A DNA stretch of 64,000 nt, taken from positions 372,001-436,000 of the forward strand of contig QVIN01000001.1 in the NCBI GenBank assembly GCA_003416985.1. Direction: 5' to 3'. The stretch's first letter is position 1; every line of letters starts with the position of its first letter. This document shows positions 27,073-35,777 of the stretch, piece after piece. Position numbers and translations under genes: made by a program. The stretch is from Duganella sp. BJB480 (GTDB taxonomy: Bacteria > Pseudomonadota > Gammaproteobacteria > Burkholderiales > Burkholderiaceae_D). Under the pieces are notes generated by a model. The model saw nothing but the letters and a program-made list of their open reading frames with translations. It was not told the origin of the DNA and ran no database searches.

Positions 27073-27106
27073 TCTCGATTGATATCGTTTTCGATATCAA
27101 TCGAGA
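27073..27106. repeat. 34-bp hairpin downstream of the porin gene
   Basis: A perfect 15-bp stem starting TCTCGATTGATATCG (27073-27087), with a TTTT loop (27088-27091) and its complement at 27092-27106. It begins 12 bp after the porin stop. On the transcribed strand it is followed by A residues rather than T, so it is not a classical terminator. Confidence 0.6.
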
Positions 27107-27118
27107 GATGCGGGGAAA

Positions 27119-28111
27119 TCAGAAGCGATGACGGATGCCGATGTCGGTGCCGGTGTTACCAGTCCCCGTATCCGTGCCATTGCCCACCGTATAGCTGGCG
27201 CCGTTGCGGTTGGCGATATGGCCGTAGCTCAGATAAAGGTCGGTGCGTTTGGACAGCCCATACAGATAGGCCACCGCCCACTGGCGCGCATCCTTGTCGG
27301 CGACGGCTTGATCGTCATGGCGGATGTACGAGGCCAGCACCGTATGCGCGCCGGTCGTCCAGGTGCCTCCCAGCACATCGTCCTTGCTGCGGGCGCCGGC
27401 CAGGCCGTGGGTGACGCCGTGCGCGTAGTCCACACTGAACGCGGCGACCTTGTACTTCGCCACGATCAGACTGTAGCGCGAGCTGTCGCTGGCGTCGGCG
27501 TTTTCCTTGATGTGATTGGTCAGCGTCACATTGAGCGGGCCGTCGGCGTAGCTGAGCGCCGCGCCCAAGGTGCGGTTCTTGCGGCTGTCGCCAGCGGTTT
27601 CGCCGGCGCCGTAAGCCAGGTCGGCGGCAAAGCCCGCATATCGCGGGGTCTTGTACTCCACCATATTGTCGACCCGCGTATTGCCGGGAATGATGTTGGT
27701 GACGTTGCCGGCCAAGCCGATTTCAAACGGGTCCACGACATCGCGCAGCGTGCTGTACAGCGGCGAATACTGCCGTCCCAGTGAAATGGCGCCATATTTG
27801 GTGGACAAGCCGACGAAGGCCTGGCGGCCGAACAGCAGCCCGCCCTGGCCGGCGCTGCCGGTATCGATGTTGTAGCCGTTCTCCAGCTGGAAGAAGGCGC
27901 TCATGTCGCCGCCGAGATCTTCCTTGCCCTTGAAGCCCAGGCGTGAACCGGAGCCCACGCCGCTGCTCACGCGGCTGACGCTGCCGGCGGCGCCGCCTGT
28001 TTCGCGGACCAGGCCGGCGTCGGCGATACCATAGATGGTGACATTCGATTGCGCCGACGCGATGCCGCAAAGGCATCCGATGAGCGCGAAGCAGGTGGTT
28101 TGCGATTTCAT
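27119..28111 (-). CDS. Burkholderiales-type outer membrane porin
   Basis: 330 residues. The signal peptide MKSQTTCFALIGCLCGIASA is followed by QSNVTIYGIADAGLVRETG, the conserved start of gram-negative porin (Porin_4) beta-barrels. Other landmarks are SRLGFKGKEDLGGDMSAFFQLENGY, GLLFGRQAFVGLS and the C-terminus GIRHRF ending in Phe. It should form a trimeric general or substrate-selective channel. It starts 129 bp downstream of the aspartase stop on the same strand, so it could serve amino-acid or sugar uptake. GGGAGAACAC precedes the ATG. Confidence 0.88.
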   Translation of the reverse strand: MKSQTTCFALIGCLCGIASAQSNVTIYGIADAGLVRETGGAAGSVSRVSSGVGSGSRLGFKGKEDLGGDMSAFFQLENGYNIDTGSAGQGGLLFGRQAFVGLSTKYGAISLGRQYSPLYSTLRDVVDPFEIGLAGNVTNIIPGNTRVDNMVEYKTPRYAGFAADLAYGAGETAGDSRKNRTLGAALSYADGPLNVTLTNHIKENADASDSSRYSLIVAKYKVAAFSVDYAHGVTHGLAGARSKDDVLGGTWTTGAHTVLASYIRHDDQAVADKDARQWAVAYLYGLSKRTDLYLSYGHIANRNGASYTVGNGTDTGTGNTGTDIGIRHRF

Positions 28112-28240
28112 GTGTTCTCCCGGTTTTGAAACGTTGTTATAAAAAGATGAGAAAGGGCGGATGACAGGCGTGCGCGTCCCCGGGCGCCGCCAGGGCGCCT
28201 GTTTGCCAGGACAATCGGGGAAGGGCGCTTAGCGCGTCGT

Positions 28241-29656
28241 CTATGCGGCCAGCGGCGACAGCCGGGGCCTGGTCAACTGGGCGGGCTGCAAAAGTTGACG
28301 CAATTCGGATTCGGTCAACAGGCCTTGTTCGACCACCAGTTCCGCCACGCCGCGGCCGCTGCTGAGCGCGAGCTGGGCGATGCGGGTGGCGGCCTCGTAG
28401 CCGATGTAGGGATTCAACGCGGTCACCAGGCCGATGGAGTTTTCCACGCTGGCCTGCAGGGCGGTGCGATTGGCGGTAATGCCGTTGATGCAGCGCGTCG
28501 CCAGCAAGGTGCAGCCGACCGTGAGATGGCTGATACTCTTGAACAGGCTGTAGCCGATGATGGGCTCGAAGGCGTTCAACTGCAGCTGGCCGGCTTCGGC
28601 GGCGAAGCTGACGGTGACGTCGTTGCCCAGCACTTCGAAGGCGATCTGGTTGACCACCTCGGGAATCACGGGATTGACTTTGCCGGGCATGATGCTGGAG
28701 CCGGCCTGCATGGCCGGCAGGTTGATCTCGCCGAAGCCGGAGCGCGGCCCGCTCGACAACAGACGAAGATCGTTGCAGATCTTCGACAGCTTCAGCGCCA
28801 CCCGCTTCAGCACGCCGGACAGCTGGACGAAGGCGCCCACGTCCTGGGTCGCCTCGATCAAGTCTATCGAGGTCGACAGCGGCACGCCGCTGATCTGGCA
28901 CAGCGCGGCGCACACCAGCTGCGCATAGTCGGGATGGGCATTGATGCCGGTGCCGATGGCCGTGGCGCCCAGGTTGATCTCGCACATCAGCATCGCGGCT
29001 TCGCGCAGGCGTTCCTGGTCTTCGGACAGCATCACGGCATAGGTGGACAACTCCTGTCCCAATGTCATGGGGACCGCGTCCTGCAGCTGGGTGCGTCCCA
29101 TCTTGATGACATCGGCGAACTCGATGGATTTGGCGCGGCACGCCAATTTCAGCACATCCATCGCCGCGATCAAGCCGTCCATCGCGCGATAGGTCGCCAG
29201 CCGCAGCGCGGTGGGGTAGACATCATTGGTGCTCTGGCTCAGGTTCACATGCTCGTTGGGATGGAGCGCGTGATAGGCGCCGCGCGGCTGCTGCAGCAGA
29301 TCCAGCCCCAGGTTGGCGATCACTTCGTTGGCGTTCATATTGGTGGACGTGCCGGCGCCGCCTTGTATCATGTCGACCACGAAGTGCTGATGAAACTGGC
29401 CGTCGACGATTTGCCGGCAAGCGGCGACGATGGCGTCGAGATGCGCGTCGCTCAACAGCCCGAGCTTGTGGTTGGTGAGGGCCGCCGCCTGTTTGACCAT
29501 CGCCAGCGCGATGATCAGGCCCGGCCATTGCGAAATGGGCGTGCCGGAAACCGGAAAGTTTTCCAGTGCGCGCAATGTGTGGATGCCGTAATACGCGCCT
29601 TCGGGCACGGCACGTTCGCCCAGCAGGTCGTGTTCTATTCGTGTTGCCATGGTCAT
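28241..29656 (-). CDS. aspA: Aspartate ammonia-lyase
   Basis: 471 residues, typical for aspartase. The fumarase/aspartase signature GSSIMPGKVNPVIPE lies at about residues 316-330. TSTNMNANEVIANLGLDLL and HPNEHVNLSQSTNDVYPTALR also match. It deaminates L-aspartate to fumarate and ammonia in the cytoplasm. The start at 29656 follows GGAGAG; the 83-codon extension upstream is not aspartase-like. Together with the adjacent racemase and transporters this allows growth on D- or L-aspartate and glutamate. A TATGC-N7-GCATA site lies 91 bp upstream. Confidence 0.9.
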   Translation of the reverse strand: MTMATRIEHDLLGERAVPEGAYYGIHTLRALENFPVSGTPISQWPGLIIALAMVKQAAALTNHKLGLLSDAHLDAIVAACRQIVDGQFHQHFVVDMIQGGAGTSTNMNANEVIANLGLDLLQQPRGAYHALHPNEHVNLSQSTNDVYPTALRLATYRAMDGLIAAMDVLKLACRAKSIEFADVIKMGRTQLQDAVPMTLGQELSTYAVMLSEDQERLREAAMLMCEINLGATAIGTGINAHPDYAQLVCAALCQISGVPLSTSIDLIEATQDVGAFVQLSGVLKRVALKLSKICNDLRLLSSGPRSGFGEINLPAMQAGSSIMPGKVNPVIPEVVNQIAFEVLGNDVTVSFAAEAGQLQLNAFEPIIGYSLFKSISHLTVGCTLLATRCINGITANRTALQASVENSIGLVTALNPYIGYEAATRIAQLALSSGRGVAELVVEQGLLTESELRQLLQPAQLTRPRLSPLAA

Positions 29657-29746
29657 CTTGTCTCTCCTCGCTTGAATGGGACTTCGCCGATGCCGCGTTG
29701 CGATGCGGCCGATGAAAGTCATTCTAGAGACGCGATGCCAGGCATT

Positions 29747-29763
29747 TATGCTGATTCCGCATA
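29747..29763. promoter_or_regulatory. LysR-type site TATGC-N7-GCATA before aspA
   Basis: A perfect inverted repeat with 5-bp arms and a 7-bp centre (TGATTCC). An additional palindrome, ATGCC-A-GGCAT, lies next to it at 29735-29745, as LysR sites often occur in pairs. It lies between aspA and the LysR gene, both on the reverse strand. Confidence 0.6.
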
Positions 29764-29811
29764 CATTGATGTCATACGGGAATGCAGTCCTGGTGGCGCA
29801 GGCGCGCCGCT

Positions 29812-30708
29812 TCAGGGCTGCTTGAGCGTATCCCAGAGGCGCTGCAGCGCCGGCTTGCGGTTGTCCAGCGCGCGGAACAGGCGGATCTCCATGGTCATAT
29901 TCCACTGCTCGCCGCCGGCGGCCACCAGCTTGCCTTCGCTCAGTTCGCGCTTGATGCAGCTCTCGGGCAGCCAGGCCAGTCCGTGGCCGGACAAGGCCAT
30001 CGTTTTCAGCAGCTCGGCCAGGTCGGATTCGTAGGTATTGTTCAGAAAGCAGGGCTGGTCCACCCGCGCGACGATGCGCTCGACCACCCGCGCGAAGAAG
30101 GAGCCGGCGGTGTAGGCCAGGTGCGAGGTCGGCGCCAGCCGGTTGCCGGGCAAGGGGAAGGCCGCGAAGCCGCTGCGCTTGGGGATGGAGACCGGCATCA
30201 CGATCTCACCGCCGAGATTGATGAATTCGAAGCGCGCGGGATCCAGTTCGATGGGCAGGTCGGAATGGTAGTAGCACAGCAGCAGATCGCAATTGCCTTC
30301 CACCAGCGACAGCACCGAATCATGCACGTTGGCCGGCAGCACGCGCGTGCGCAATTGGCCGTGCCGCGCTTCGATGGCGCCCAGCCATTTGGGGAGGAAG
30401 TTCAGCGACAGCGTGTGGCCGGCCGAGATGCTGAGCATGTTCTCGTCCTTGCTTTCGATGCGCAGCAGCGAGCGCGCGTCGTTCAGCAGGCGCATGGCGT
30501 CGGTGGCGGAGCTGCTGAACAGCTTGCCGGCAGGCGTCAGTACCAGCGGGTAGGTGCTGCGGTCGACCAGGTCCGCGCCGACCCAGGCCTCCAGCGCACG
30601 GATCCGGCGGCTGAGCGCGGACTGTGTCACGTTGCGCTCCTGGGCCGAGCGCGAGAAGTTGCGCGTCTGAGTCAGACTCAGAAAATCTTCCAGCCATTTG
30701 ATATCCAT
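29812..30708 (-). CDS. LysR-family transcriptional regulator (aspartate locus)
   Basis: 298 residues. The N-terminal helix-turn-helix MDIKWLEDFLSLTQTRNFSR...VTQSALSRRIRALEAWVGADL is intact. The effector domain contains TLSLNFLPKWLGAIEARHGQ and ends LQRLWDTLKQP. LysR proteins generally activate adjacent and divergent genes when bound to a co-inducer. It lies between aspA (same strand) and the racemase (divergent). The shared TATGC-N7-GCATA sites make it the best candidate regulator of the locus. Confidence 0.88.
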   Translation of the reverse strand: MDIKWLEDFLSLTQTRNFSRSAQERNVTQSALSRRIRALEAWVGADLVDRSTYPLVLTPAGKLFSSSATDAMRLLNDARSLLRIESKDENMLSISAGHTLSLNFLPKWLGAIEARHGQLRTRVLPANVHDSVLSLVEGNCDLLLCYYHSDLPIELDPARFEFINLGGEIVMPVSIPKRSGFAAFPLPGNRLAPTSHLAYTAGSFFARVVERIVARVDQPCFLNNTYESDLAELLKTMALSGHGLAWLPESCIKRELSEGKLVAAGGEQWNMTMEIRLFRALDNRKPALQRLWDTLKQP

Positions 30709-30760
30709 AGGTCCCGCATCCGTTGTGATTGAAGAGCTTAGCCGTCGCCGGATATTTTGC

Positions 30761-30777
30761 TATGCTTGTGTCGCATG
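30761..30777. promoter_or_regulatory. LysR-type site in the regulator-racemase gap
   Basis: TATGC-N7-GCATG, one base from the perfect inverted repeat seen at 29747 and 34721. It is centred 61 bp upstream of the LysR ATG and 86 bp upstream of the racemase start, a usual position for autoregulation plus divergent activation. Confidence 0.55.
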
Positions 30778-30854
30778 AGGTCAGGTCTAAATTGCATAAC
30801 CTGGTGGTTGGGCGCGGGTATTGTATGAAGTGTCTCCCGGATACCACAAAGATC

Positions 30855-32336
30855 ATGCCTCACACACCTAAATTCCCTACCTCCGCTGATCCCGCGAAAA
30901 CCTGTATCGGCATCATTGGCGGTCTCGGCGCATTGGCCGGCGCCGACGTGCACGGCAAAATGTTGCGCAGTATCGCGACAGGAGGCCATGCCGACGACTA
31001 CGCCGTGTTGTATGAGCAGCACCCGTTCCAGGGCGGGGACCGGCTGGAAGGCGGCACGCCCGAGCTGGCCGGCCGCAAGCTCTACATCTACGATATGCTG
31101 CAGCGCTACGAACTGGCGGGCGCGCACTGCGCGATGCTGCCTTGCTTTATCAGCCACACCTTTCTGCACCAGTTGCGCAATGAGCTGCGCTTGCCGATCA
31201 TCAGCCTGATGGATGCCCTGTTGGCGGCGCTCCGGCAAAACGCCCCCGGCGCGCGCACGGTGGGCGTGCTGACTTCCGACTACGTGCTTGGCCAGCGGCT
31301 GTTCGAACGGCATCTGGAACCGGCGGGCTACCAGGTGCGCTATCCCTCGGCGCGGATACAACGCGATTGCGTGATGGAGGCGGTGTACGGTCACGGCGGA
31401 CTCAAAGCCCATGACCAGTCTCCGGCGGCGGTGGCGCTGCTGCTGGAAGCGTGCCATGACCTGATGGCGCAAGGCGCGGATTTGATCGTGCCGGGTACGA
31501 CGGAAATCGCCATGATATCGAGCCTGCTGAACATGGCCGGCATACCGGCGATGGACAGCAACCAGGCCTATGTCGACCACGCGCTCTCGATCCGCGAGCA
31601 GATGCCGCCCCAGTCTTTTAAGATCGGCATCATCGGCGGCGTTGGTCCTGCGGCGACGGTCGATTTCATGGACAAGATCATCGTGAACACGAACGCCGGC
31701 CGCGATCAGGAACACGTCAAATTAATTGTCGAGCATAACCCGCAGATCCCCGACCGCACCGCCAATCTGATCGGCGACGGCGAGGATCCCACGCTGGCCA
31801 TCTACGCCGCCTGCAAGCGCCTGGAAGCCCATCATGCCGACCTGATCGCGATTCCTTGCAATACCGCCCACGCCTATCTCCAGCGTATCAGCGCGCAGGT
31901 CGCCATACCGATCGTCAATATGCTGCATGAGACGGTGAGGCACATCGAGCGGCACCATGCGGGCCATACTCGCGTGGGCTTGCTGGCGACCAGCGGCACC
32001 ATACAAAGCCGTGTCTATCATGACGCGGCGGCGGGCGCGCCGTTTGACTTGCTGGTCCCGGACCAGGCCCATCAAGAACTGGTGATGCGCGCCATCTACG
32101 GCGAGCGGGGCATCAAGGCCGGCTATCTGGAGGGGGAGTGCAGGGACGACCTGATGCTGGCGCTGACCCATTTGGTGCAAGCCGGCGCCAGCGTGGTGAT
32201 ACTGGGTTGCACCGAACTGCCATTGCTGTTGCGCGAAAACGAGGCGTTTCCGCTTGGTGAACTCAGCATCGTGCTGCTGGATCCCACCGCGATCCTGGCG
32301 CGCCGTTGTGTGGAGCTGGCGCGGGGCGGGGCGTAA
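30855..32336 (+). CDS. Double-domain aspartate/glutamate racemase family protein
   Basis: 493 residues containing two tandem Asp/Glu racemase domains. Domain 1 (about 17-240) has IGIIGGLGALAGAD and LPCFISHT (Cys97), but where the second catalytic Cys is expected it reads PGTTEI (Thr215). Domain 2 (about 256-480) has IGIIGGVGPAATVDF, IPCNTAHA (Cys335) and LGCTEL (Cys452), the full two-cysteine site. Domain 2 should therefore racemise Asp or Glu, and domain 1 may be structural or ligand-sensing. The start is uncertain: ATG at 30855 (chosen) or 30825, neither with a strong ribosome site. Confidence 0.82.
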   Translation: MPHTPKFPTSADPAKTCIGIIGGLGALAGADVHGKMLRSIATGGHADDYAVLYEQHPFQGGDRLEGGTPELAGRKLYIYDMLQRYELAGAHCAMLPCFISHTFLHQLRNELRLPIISLMDALLAALRQNAPGARTVGVLTSDYVLGQRLFERHLEPAGYQVRYPSARIQRDCVMEAVYGHGGLKAHDQSPAAVALLLEACHDLMAQGADLIVPGTTEIAMISSLLNMAGIPAMDSNQAYVDHALSIREQMPPQSFKIGIIGGVGPAATVDFMDKIIVNTNAGRDQEHVKLIVEHNPQIPDRTANLIGDGEDPTLAIYAACKRLEAHHADLIAIPCNTAHAYLQRISAQVAIPIVNMLHETVRHIERHHAGHTRVGLLATSGTIQSRVYHDAAAGAPFDLLVPDQAHQELVMRAIYGERGIKAGYLEGECRDDLMLALTHLVQAGASVVILGCTELPLLLRENEAFPLGELSIVLLDPTAILARRCVELARGGA

Positions 32337-32381
32337 GGGAAGGCGGGCGGCCGCCGTCGCCGGCATGGCCGCCCGGTCGAT

Positions 32382-33257
32382 TCAATACGCTTGATTGCCC
32401 GGGTTTTTCAGCAGTTTTTTCAGTTCCTCGCTCATCGGGAAATGCATCGATGGCGTGACAAACCATTTGGTGTAGATCTTGTTGAACTCACCGCTGGCCA
32501 CCAGCGCCGACAGCGTCCGGTTGGCGATGCCGTGCAACTGGACATCCTGCTTCCTCATCATGATGCCCAGCGCGTCGATCGAGATGGGATCGCCAACGAT
32601 CGCGTAGTCCTTGGGATGGGCGGAGTGCGCGATATACTCGGCGAACTGGATATCGTCGCTGACGAACGCGTCCACCTTGCCGCTGTCGAGCGCCTGGAAG
32701 CCGTCGGTGAAGTCCTTCACCCGCACATAGTGGATGTTCAATCCCTGCTCCATGTCGATCTTGCTCAGCAGCGGCGCCACGCTGGCGCCCTGGGCGATGG
32801 CAACGCGCTGTCCTTTCAAGCCGGCCACGCTTTTGATGGGGCTGGAGGCGTGCGTCAAAATCCGGCTCGATGTCACGAATGTCGTATTCGCGAAGGTGAC
32901 CTGTTCCGCGCGCTCGCGGGTGTTGGTGGTCGAGCCGCATTCCAGATCGATCTCGCCGTCCAGCAGCTTCTGGATGCGGTCGCTCGACTTGACCTCGACA
33001 TAGCTCACCTTGAGGTTGGGCGCCAGTTCCTTGCGGATGTTGTCGATGATATGCGCGCACAGGTCCAGCGTGTAACCGGTGGGTGCTGCGCCTCCGCTGC
33101 GCATGGAAAACGGCACCGAGGCGGCGCGGTAACCGACGACGATGGTGCCGCGGGCCGCGATCTTTTGCAGTGTGCCGGCCGGACCTTCAGCGTGGCAGAG
33201 GGTGGACATGCCTAAGCAGAGCAGGGCGCCGATTGAGACTTTTGAAAAGAGGGACAT
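32382..33257 (-). CDS. Glutamate/aspartate-type periplasmic binding protein
   Basis: 291 residues. The signal peptide is MSLFSKVSIGALLCLGMSTL with cleavage after CHA (residue 23). GTIVVGYRAASVPFSM, TGYTLDLCAHI, LLDGEIDLECGSTTNT and RVAIAQGAS are family 3 binding-protein motifs, closest in style to GltI. No permease or ATPase gene lies in the window, although the reverse-strand neighbour upstream is a symporter. The start at 33257 was preferred over 33269 because GGAG overlaps the earlier Met and lies at proper spacing. Confidence 0.85.
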   Translation of the reverse strand: MSLFSKVSIGALLCLGMSTLCHAEGPAGTLQKIAARGTIVVGYRAASVPFSMRSGGAAPTGYTLDLCAHIIDNIRKELAPNLKVSYVEVKSSDRIQKLLDGEIDLECGSTTNTRERAEQVTFANTTFVTSSRILTHASSPIKSVAGLKGQRVAIAQGASVAPLLSKIDMEQGLNIHYVRVKDFTDGFQALDSGKVDAFVSDDIQFAEYIAHSAHPKDYAIVGDPISIDALGIMMRKQDVQLHGIANRTLSALVASGEFNKIYTKWFVTPSMHFPMSEELKKLLKNPGNQAY

Positions 33258-33280
33258 GGCTAACTCCATAAATGTGATGA

Positions 33281-33303
33281 AGCCACCGGCTTGCCCGGTG
33301 GCT
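33281..33303 (-). terminator. Hairpin between symporter and binding-protein genes
   Basis: AGCCACCGG (33281-33289) pairs perfectly with CCGGTGGCT (33295-33303). There is no T tract on the transcribed strand, so it probably stabilises mRNA or partly terminates within the symporter-binding-protein operon. Confidence 0.5.
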
Positions 33304-33320
33304 CGGTGGACGTGGCTTGC

Positions 33321-34589
33321 TCAGGGGGCGGCGACGATCGCCGGACGGCTTGCGCCATGGGTAACCGGACCGGACTCCCACTTGGACACGACCGCGGTGG
33401 CGATACCGTTGCCCAGCACATTGGTGGCGGTGCGCGCCATGTCGAAGATCTGGTCGATGCCCATGATGAGCAGCAGTCCGGCTTCCGGCAGGCCGAACAT
33501 CGGCAGCACGGCCGCGACCACCACCAGCGAGCCGCGCGGCACGCCCGCCATGCCTTTGCTGCTCACCATCAGCACCAGCAGCATGGTCAGCTGCTGGGTG
33601 AGCGACATGTCGATGTTGTAGGCCTGGGCGATGAAGAGCGCGGCGAAGGCTTGATACATCATGGAGCCGTCCAGGTTGAACGAGTAGCCGAGCGGCAGCA
33701 CGAAGCCGGTGATCTTGTTATCCAGGCCGAATTTCTCCAGTTGCTCCAGCAGCTTGGGATAAGCGGATTCGCTGCTGGCCGTCGAGAAGCCCAGCATGAT
33801 GGGCTCGCGCAGCAAACCCAGCAGCGTAAAGACGCGCGGCCCGATGAAGGCGAAGCCGGCGCCGACCAGCACCACCCACAGGACCGCCAGCGCCAGGAAG
33901 AAGCTACCCAGCAGCTTGCCGTAGGTCGTCAGCGCGCCGAAGCCTTGCACGGTGATCGCCGCCGCCATCGCCGCAAACACGCCGAGCGGGGCGAAGCGCA
34001 TCACGTAGCCGGTGAGCCGCAACATGATGCCGGTCATCTCGTCGGAGAATTTGACCACGGTGAGCGCTTCGCCCGGCCGCGCGGATGCCACGGCACAGCC
34101 AAAGAACAGCGAGAACACCAGGATCTGCAGGATCTCGTTGTTCGTCATCGCCTCGAAGAAGCTTTTCGGAACGAGGTGGGTCACGAAATCCTTGAGGCTG
34201 AAGCTCGCGGTGCTCAGCTTGGTCGCGGCGCCCAGTTCGGGCAAAGGCAGGCCCAGCGCCTGGCCGGGATGCAGCAGATTGGAAAACAACAAGCCCAGCG
34301 ACAGCGAGACCAGCGAGGCCAGCACGAACCAGGTGAAGGCCTTGATGCCGATGCGGCCCAGTGCCTTGCCATCGCTCATGCTGGCGATGCCGCTGACCAG
34401 GGTGGCGAAGACCAGCGGAGCGATGATCATCTTGATCAGCCGCAGGAACAGGTCGGTGACCAGGCTGAAATAGCCGGCGAGATCCTTGGCGGCGGCAGGC
34501 GTGGGCGCCTGGCCGTGGCAGACCGCGCCCACCGCGATCCCCAGGATCATCGCGATCATAATCCATGTAGTTAATTTAACGCTTCTCAT
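33321..34589 (-). CDS. Dicarboxylate/amino acid:cation symporter (GltP/DctA family)
   Basis: 422 residues with eight or so hydrophobic segments plus re-entrant loops. RLIKMIIAPLVFATLVSGIA, FSTASSESAYPKLLEQLEKFG (the Ser-rich HP1 loop), GYSFNLDGSMMYQ (TM7 with the NxDG substrate motif) and TSKG-type MVSSKGMAGVPRGS (HP2) are all present. It imports glutamate, aspartate or C4-dicarboxylates with H+ or Na+. Its neighbours point to acidic amino acids. It is paralogous to the truncated symporter at the right end of the window. GGGAGCGGG precedes the ATG. Confidence 0.9.
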   Translation of the reverse strand: MRSVKLTTWIMIAMILGIAVGAVCHGQAPTPAAAKDLAGYFSLVTDLFLRLIKMIIAPLVFATLVSGIASMSDGKALGRIGIKAFTWFVLASLVSLSLGLLFSNLLHPGQALGLPLPELGAATKLSTASFSLKDFVTHLVPKSFFEAMTNNEILQILVFSLFFGCAVASARPGEALTVVKFSDEMTGIMLRLTGYVMRFAPLGVFAAMAAAITVQGFGALTTYGKLLGSFFLALAVLWVVLVGAGFAFIGPRVFTLLGLLREPIMLGFSTASSESAYPKLLEQLEKFGLDNKITGFVLPLGYSFNLDGSMMYQAFAALFIAQAYNIDMSLTQQLTMLLVLMVSSKGMAGVPRGSLVVVAAVLPMFGLPEAGLLLIMGIDQIFDMARTATNVLGNGIATAVVSKWESGPVTHGASRPAIVAAP

Positions 34590-34720
34590 GCTTGTCCCGC
34601 TCCCGATGTAAGAACTTTATTGATCTGTTGTTGGATGGCTCCTGCAGGCCGACCGGTGGGGTATTTCCGATGGGAAGCCTTTGGAGACGCACCTAGTGTA
34701 GGATCGCGGGACGGCCGACT

Positions 34721-34737
34721 TATGCTACTTCGGCATA
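34721..34737. promoter_or_regulatory. LysR-type site between symporter and second LysR gene
   Basis: Perfect TATGC-N7-GCATA; with one further base each side it becomes TTATGC-N7-GCATAA (34720-34738). It is about 140 bp upstream of the symporter ATG and 40 bp upstream of the second LysR ATG. Confidence 0.6.
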
Positions 34738-34768
34738 AAACTATTCCGAAATGGAAAATTGAAAAGAC

Positions 34769-35671
34769 ATGAATCAGTTGCGTTTTGATTTGAGCGATTT
34801 GCAGGCGATGGTGGCGGTGGTGGAACAGGGCGGCTTTCGCGCCGCCGCGACGGCCTTGCACCTGTCGCAACCGGCGCTGTCGCGCCGCATCGCCAAGCTG
34901 GAAGAGGCGTTGAACGTCAAGCTGTTCGAGCGCAGCACCCGGCGCGTGTCGTTGACCTTGATGGGCCGCGAGTTCTTCGTGCAGGCCCAGGAGATACTCG
35001 ACGGCGTCGAGCGTTCGCTGCACCAGATCAGCGACCTGTCCCGCACCCATTCGGGCCAGGTGACCGTGGCCTGCGTGCCGTCGGTGGCGCACCACTTCCT
35101 GCCGCCCATCCTGCAGCGCTTTCATCTCGCGCTGCCGCGCGTGCGCGTGCGCGTGGCCGACGAGGGCGCGCACGAGGTGTTGAACATCGTCGCGCGCGGC
35201 GAGGCCGATTTCGGCGTCAACTTTCTCGGCGCGGGCGAGCCGGGGATAGACTTCGAACCCATCCTCAAGGAACGCTTCGTGCTGGCCTGCCTGGCCAACC
35301 ACCCGCTGGCGCGGCGCCGCTCGGTCGGCTGGGACGATATCGGCAAACATCCGTACATGACCGTGGCCAAGTCCAGCGGCAACCGCCTGCTGCTGGACCA
35401 GGCCATGGCGCCGGCCGAGCAGCGGCCGGCCTCGTTCATCGAGGTCCGCCACGTGTCGACCTTGCTGGAGCTGGTGCGCGCGGGCCTGGGGGCCGCCGTG
35501 GTGCCCCAGCTGTCGATGCCGGCCGGCGCCACCGGCGCGATGTTGCGCGCCGTGCCGCTGGCCGCGCCGGGCATCGAGCGCACGCTGGGTATTATCCGCC
35601 GTTCCGGCCGGGTGTTCGCACCGGCGGCCCAGCAGTTGTACGAGGAACTGAAGGCCGCGCTGACCGCTTGA
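34769..35671 (+). CDS. LysR-family transcriptional regulator
   Basis: 300 residues. The helix-turn-helix is in FRAAATALHLSQPALSRRIAKLEEALNVKLFER at about residues 22-54. The effector domain begins HSGQVTVACVPSVAHHFLPPIL. It is divergent from the symporter and is followed 106 bp later by a binding protein and an MFS transporter on the same strand, which it probably controls. It is a distinct subfamily from the LysR at 29812. No clear ribosome site apart from GAAAAG. Confidence 0.88.
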   Translation: MNQLRFDLSDLQAMVAVVEQGGFRAAATALHLSQPALSRRIAKLEEALNVKLFERSTRRVSLTLMGREFFVQAQEILDGVERSLHQISDLSRTHSGQVTVACVPSVAHHFLPPILQRFHLALPRVRVRVADEGAHEVLNIVARGEADFGVNFLGAGEPGIDFEPILKERFVLACLANHPLARRRSVGWDDIGKHPYMTVAKSSGNRLLLDQAMAPAEQRPASFIEVRHVSTLLELVRAGLGAAVVPQLSMPAGATGAMLRAVPLAAPGIERTLGIIRRSGRVFAPAAQQLYEELKAALTA

Positions 35672-35777
35672 TTGATGCCTTCAGGGTATCAATACGAAGA
35701 AAGTATGCATTTTACTTTCGCAATGACGCTCCTGATAATGACCAGACAAAAATCTGATCGTAAAACAGGAGATACCC

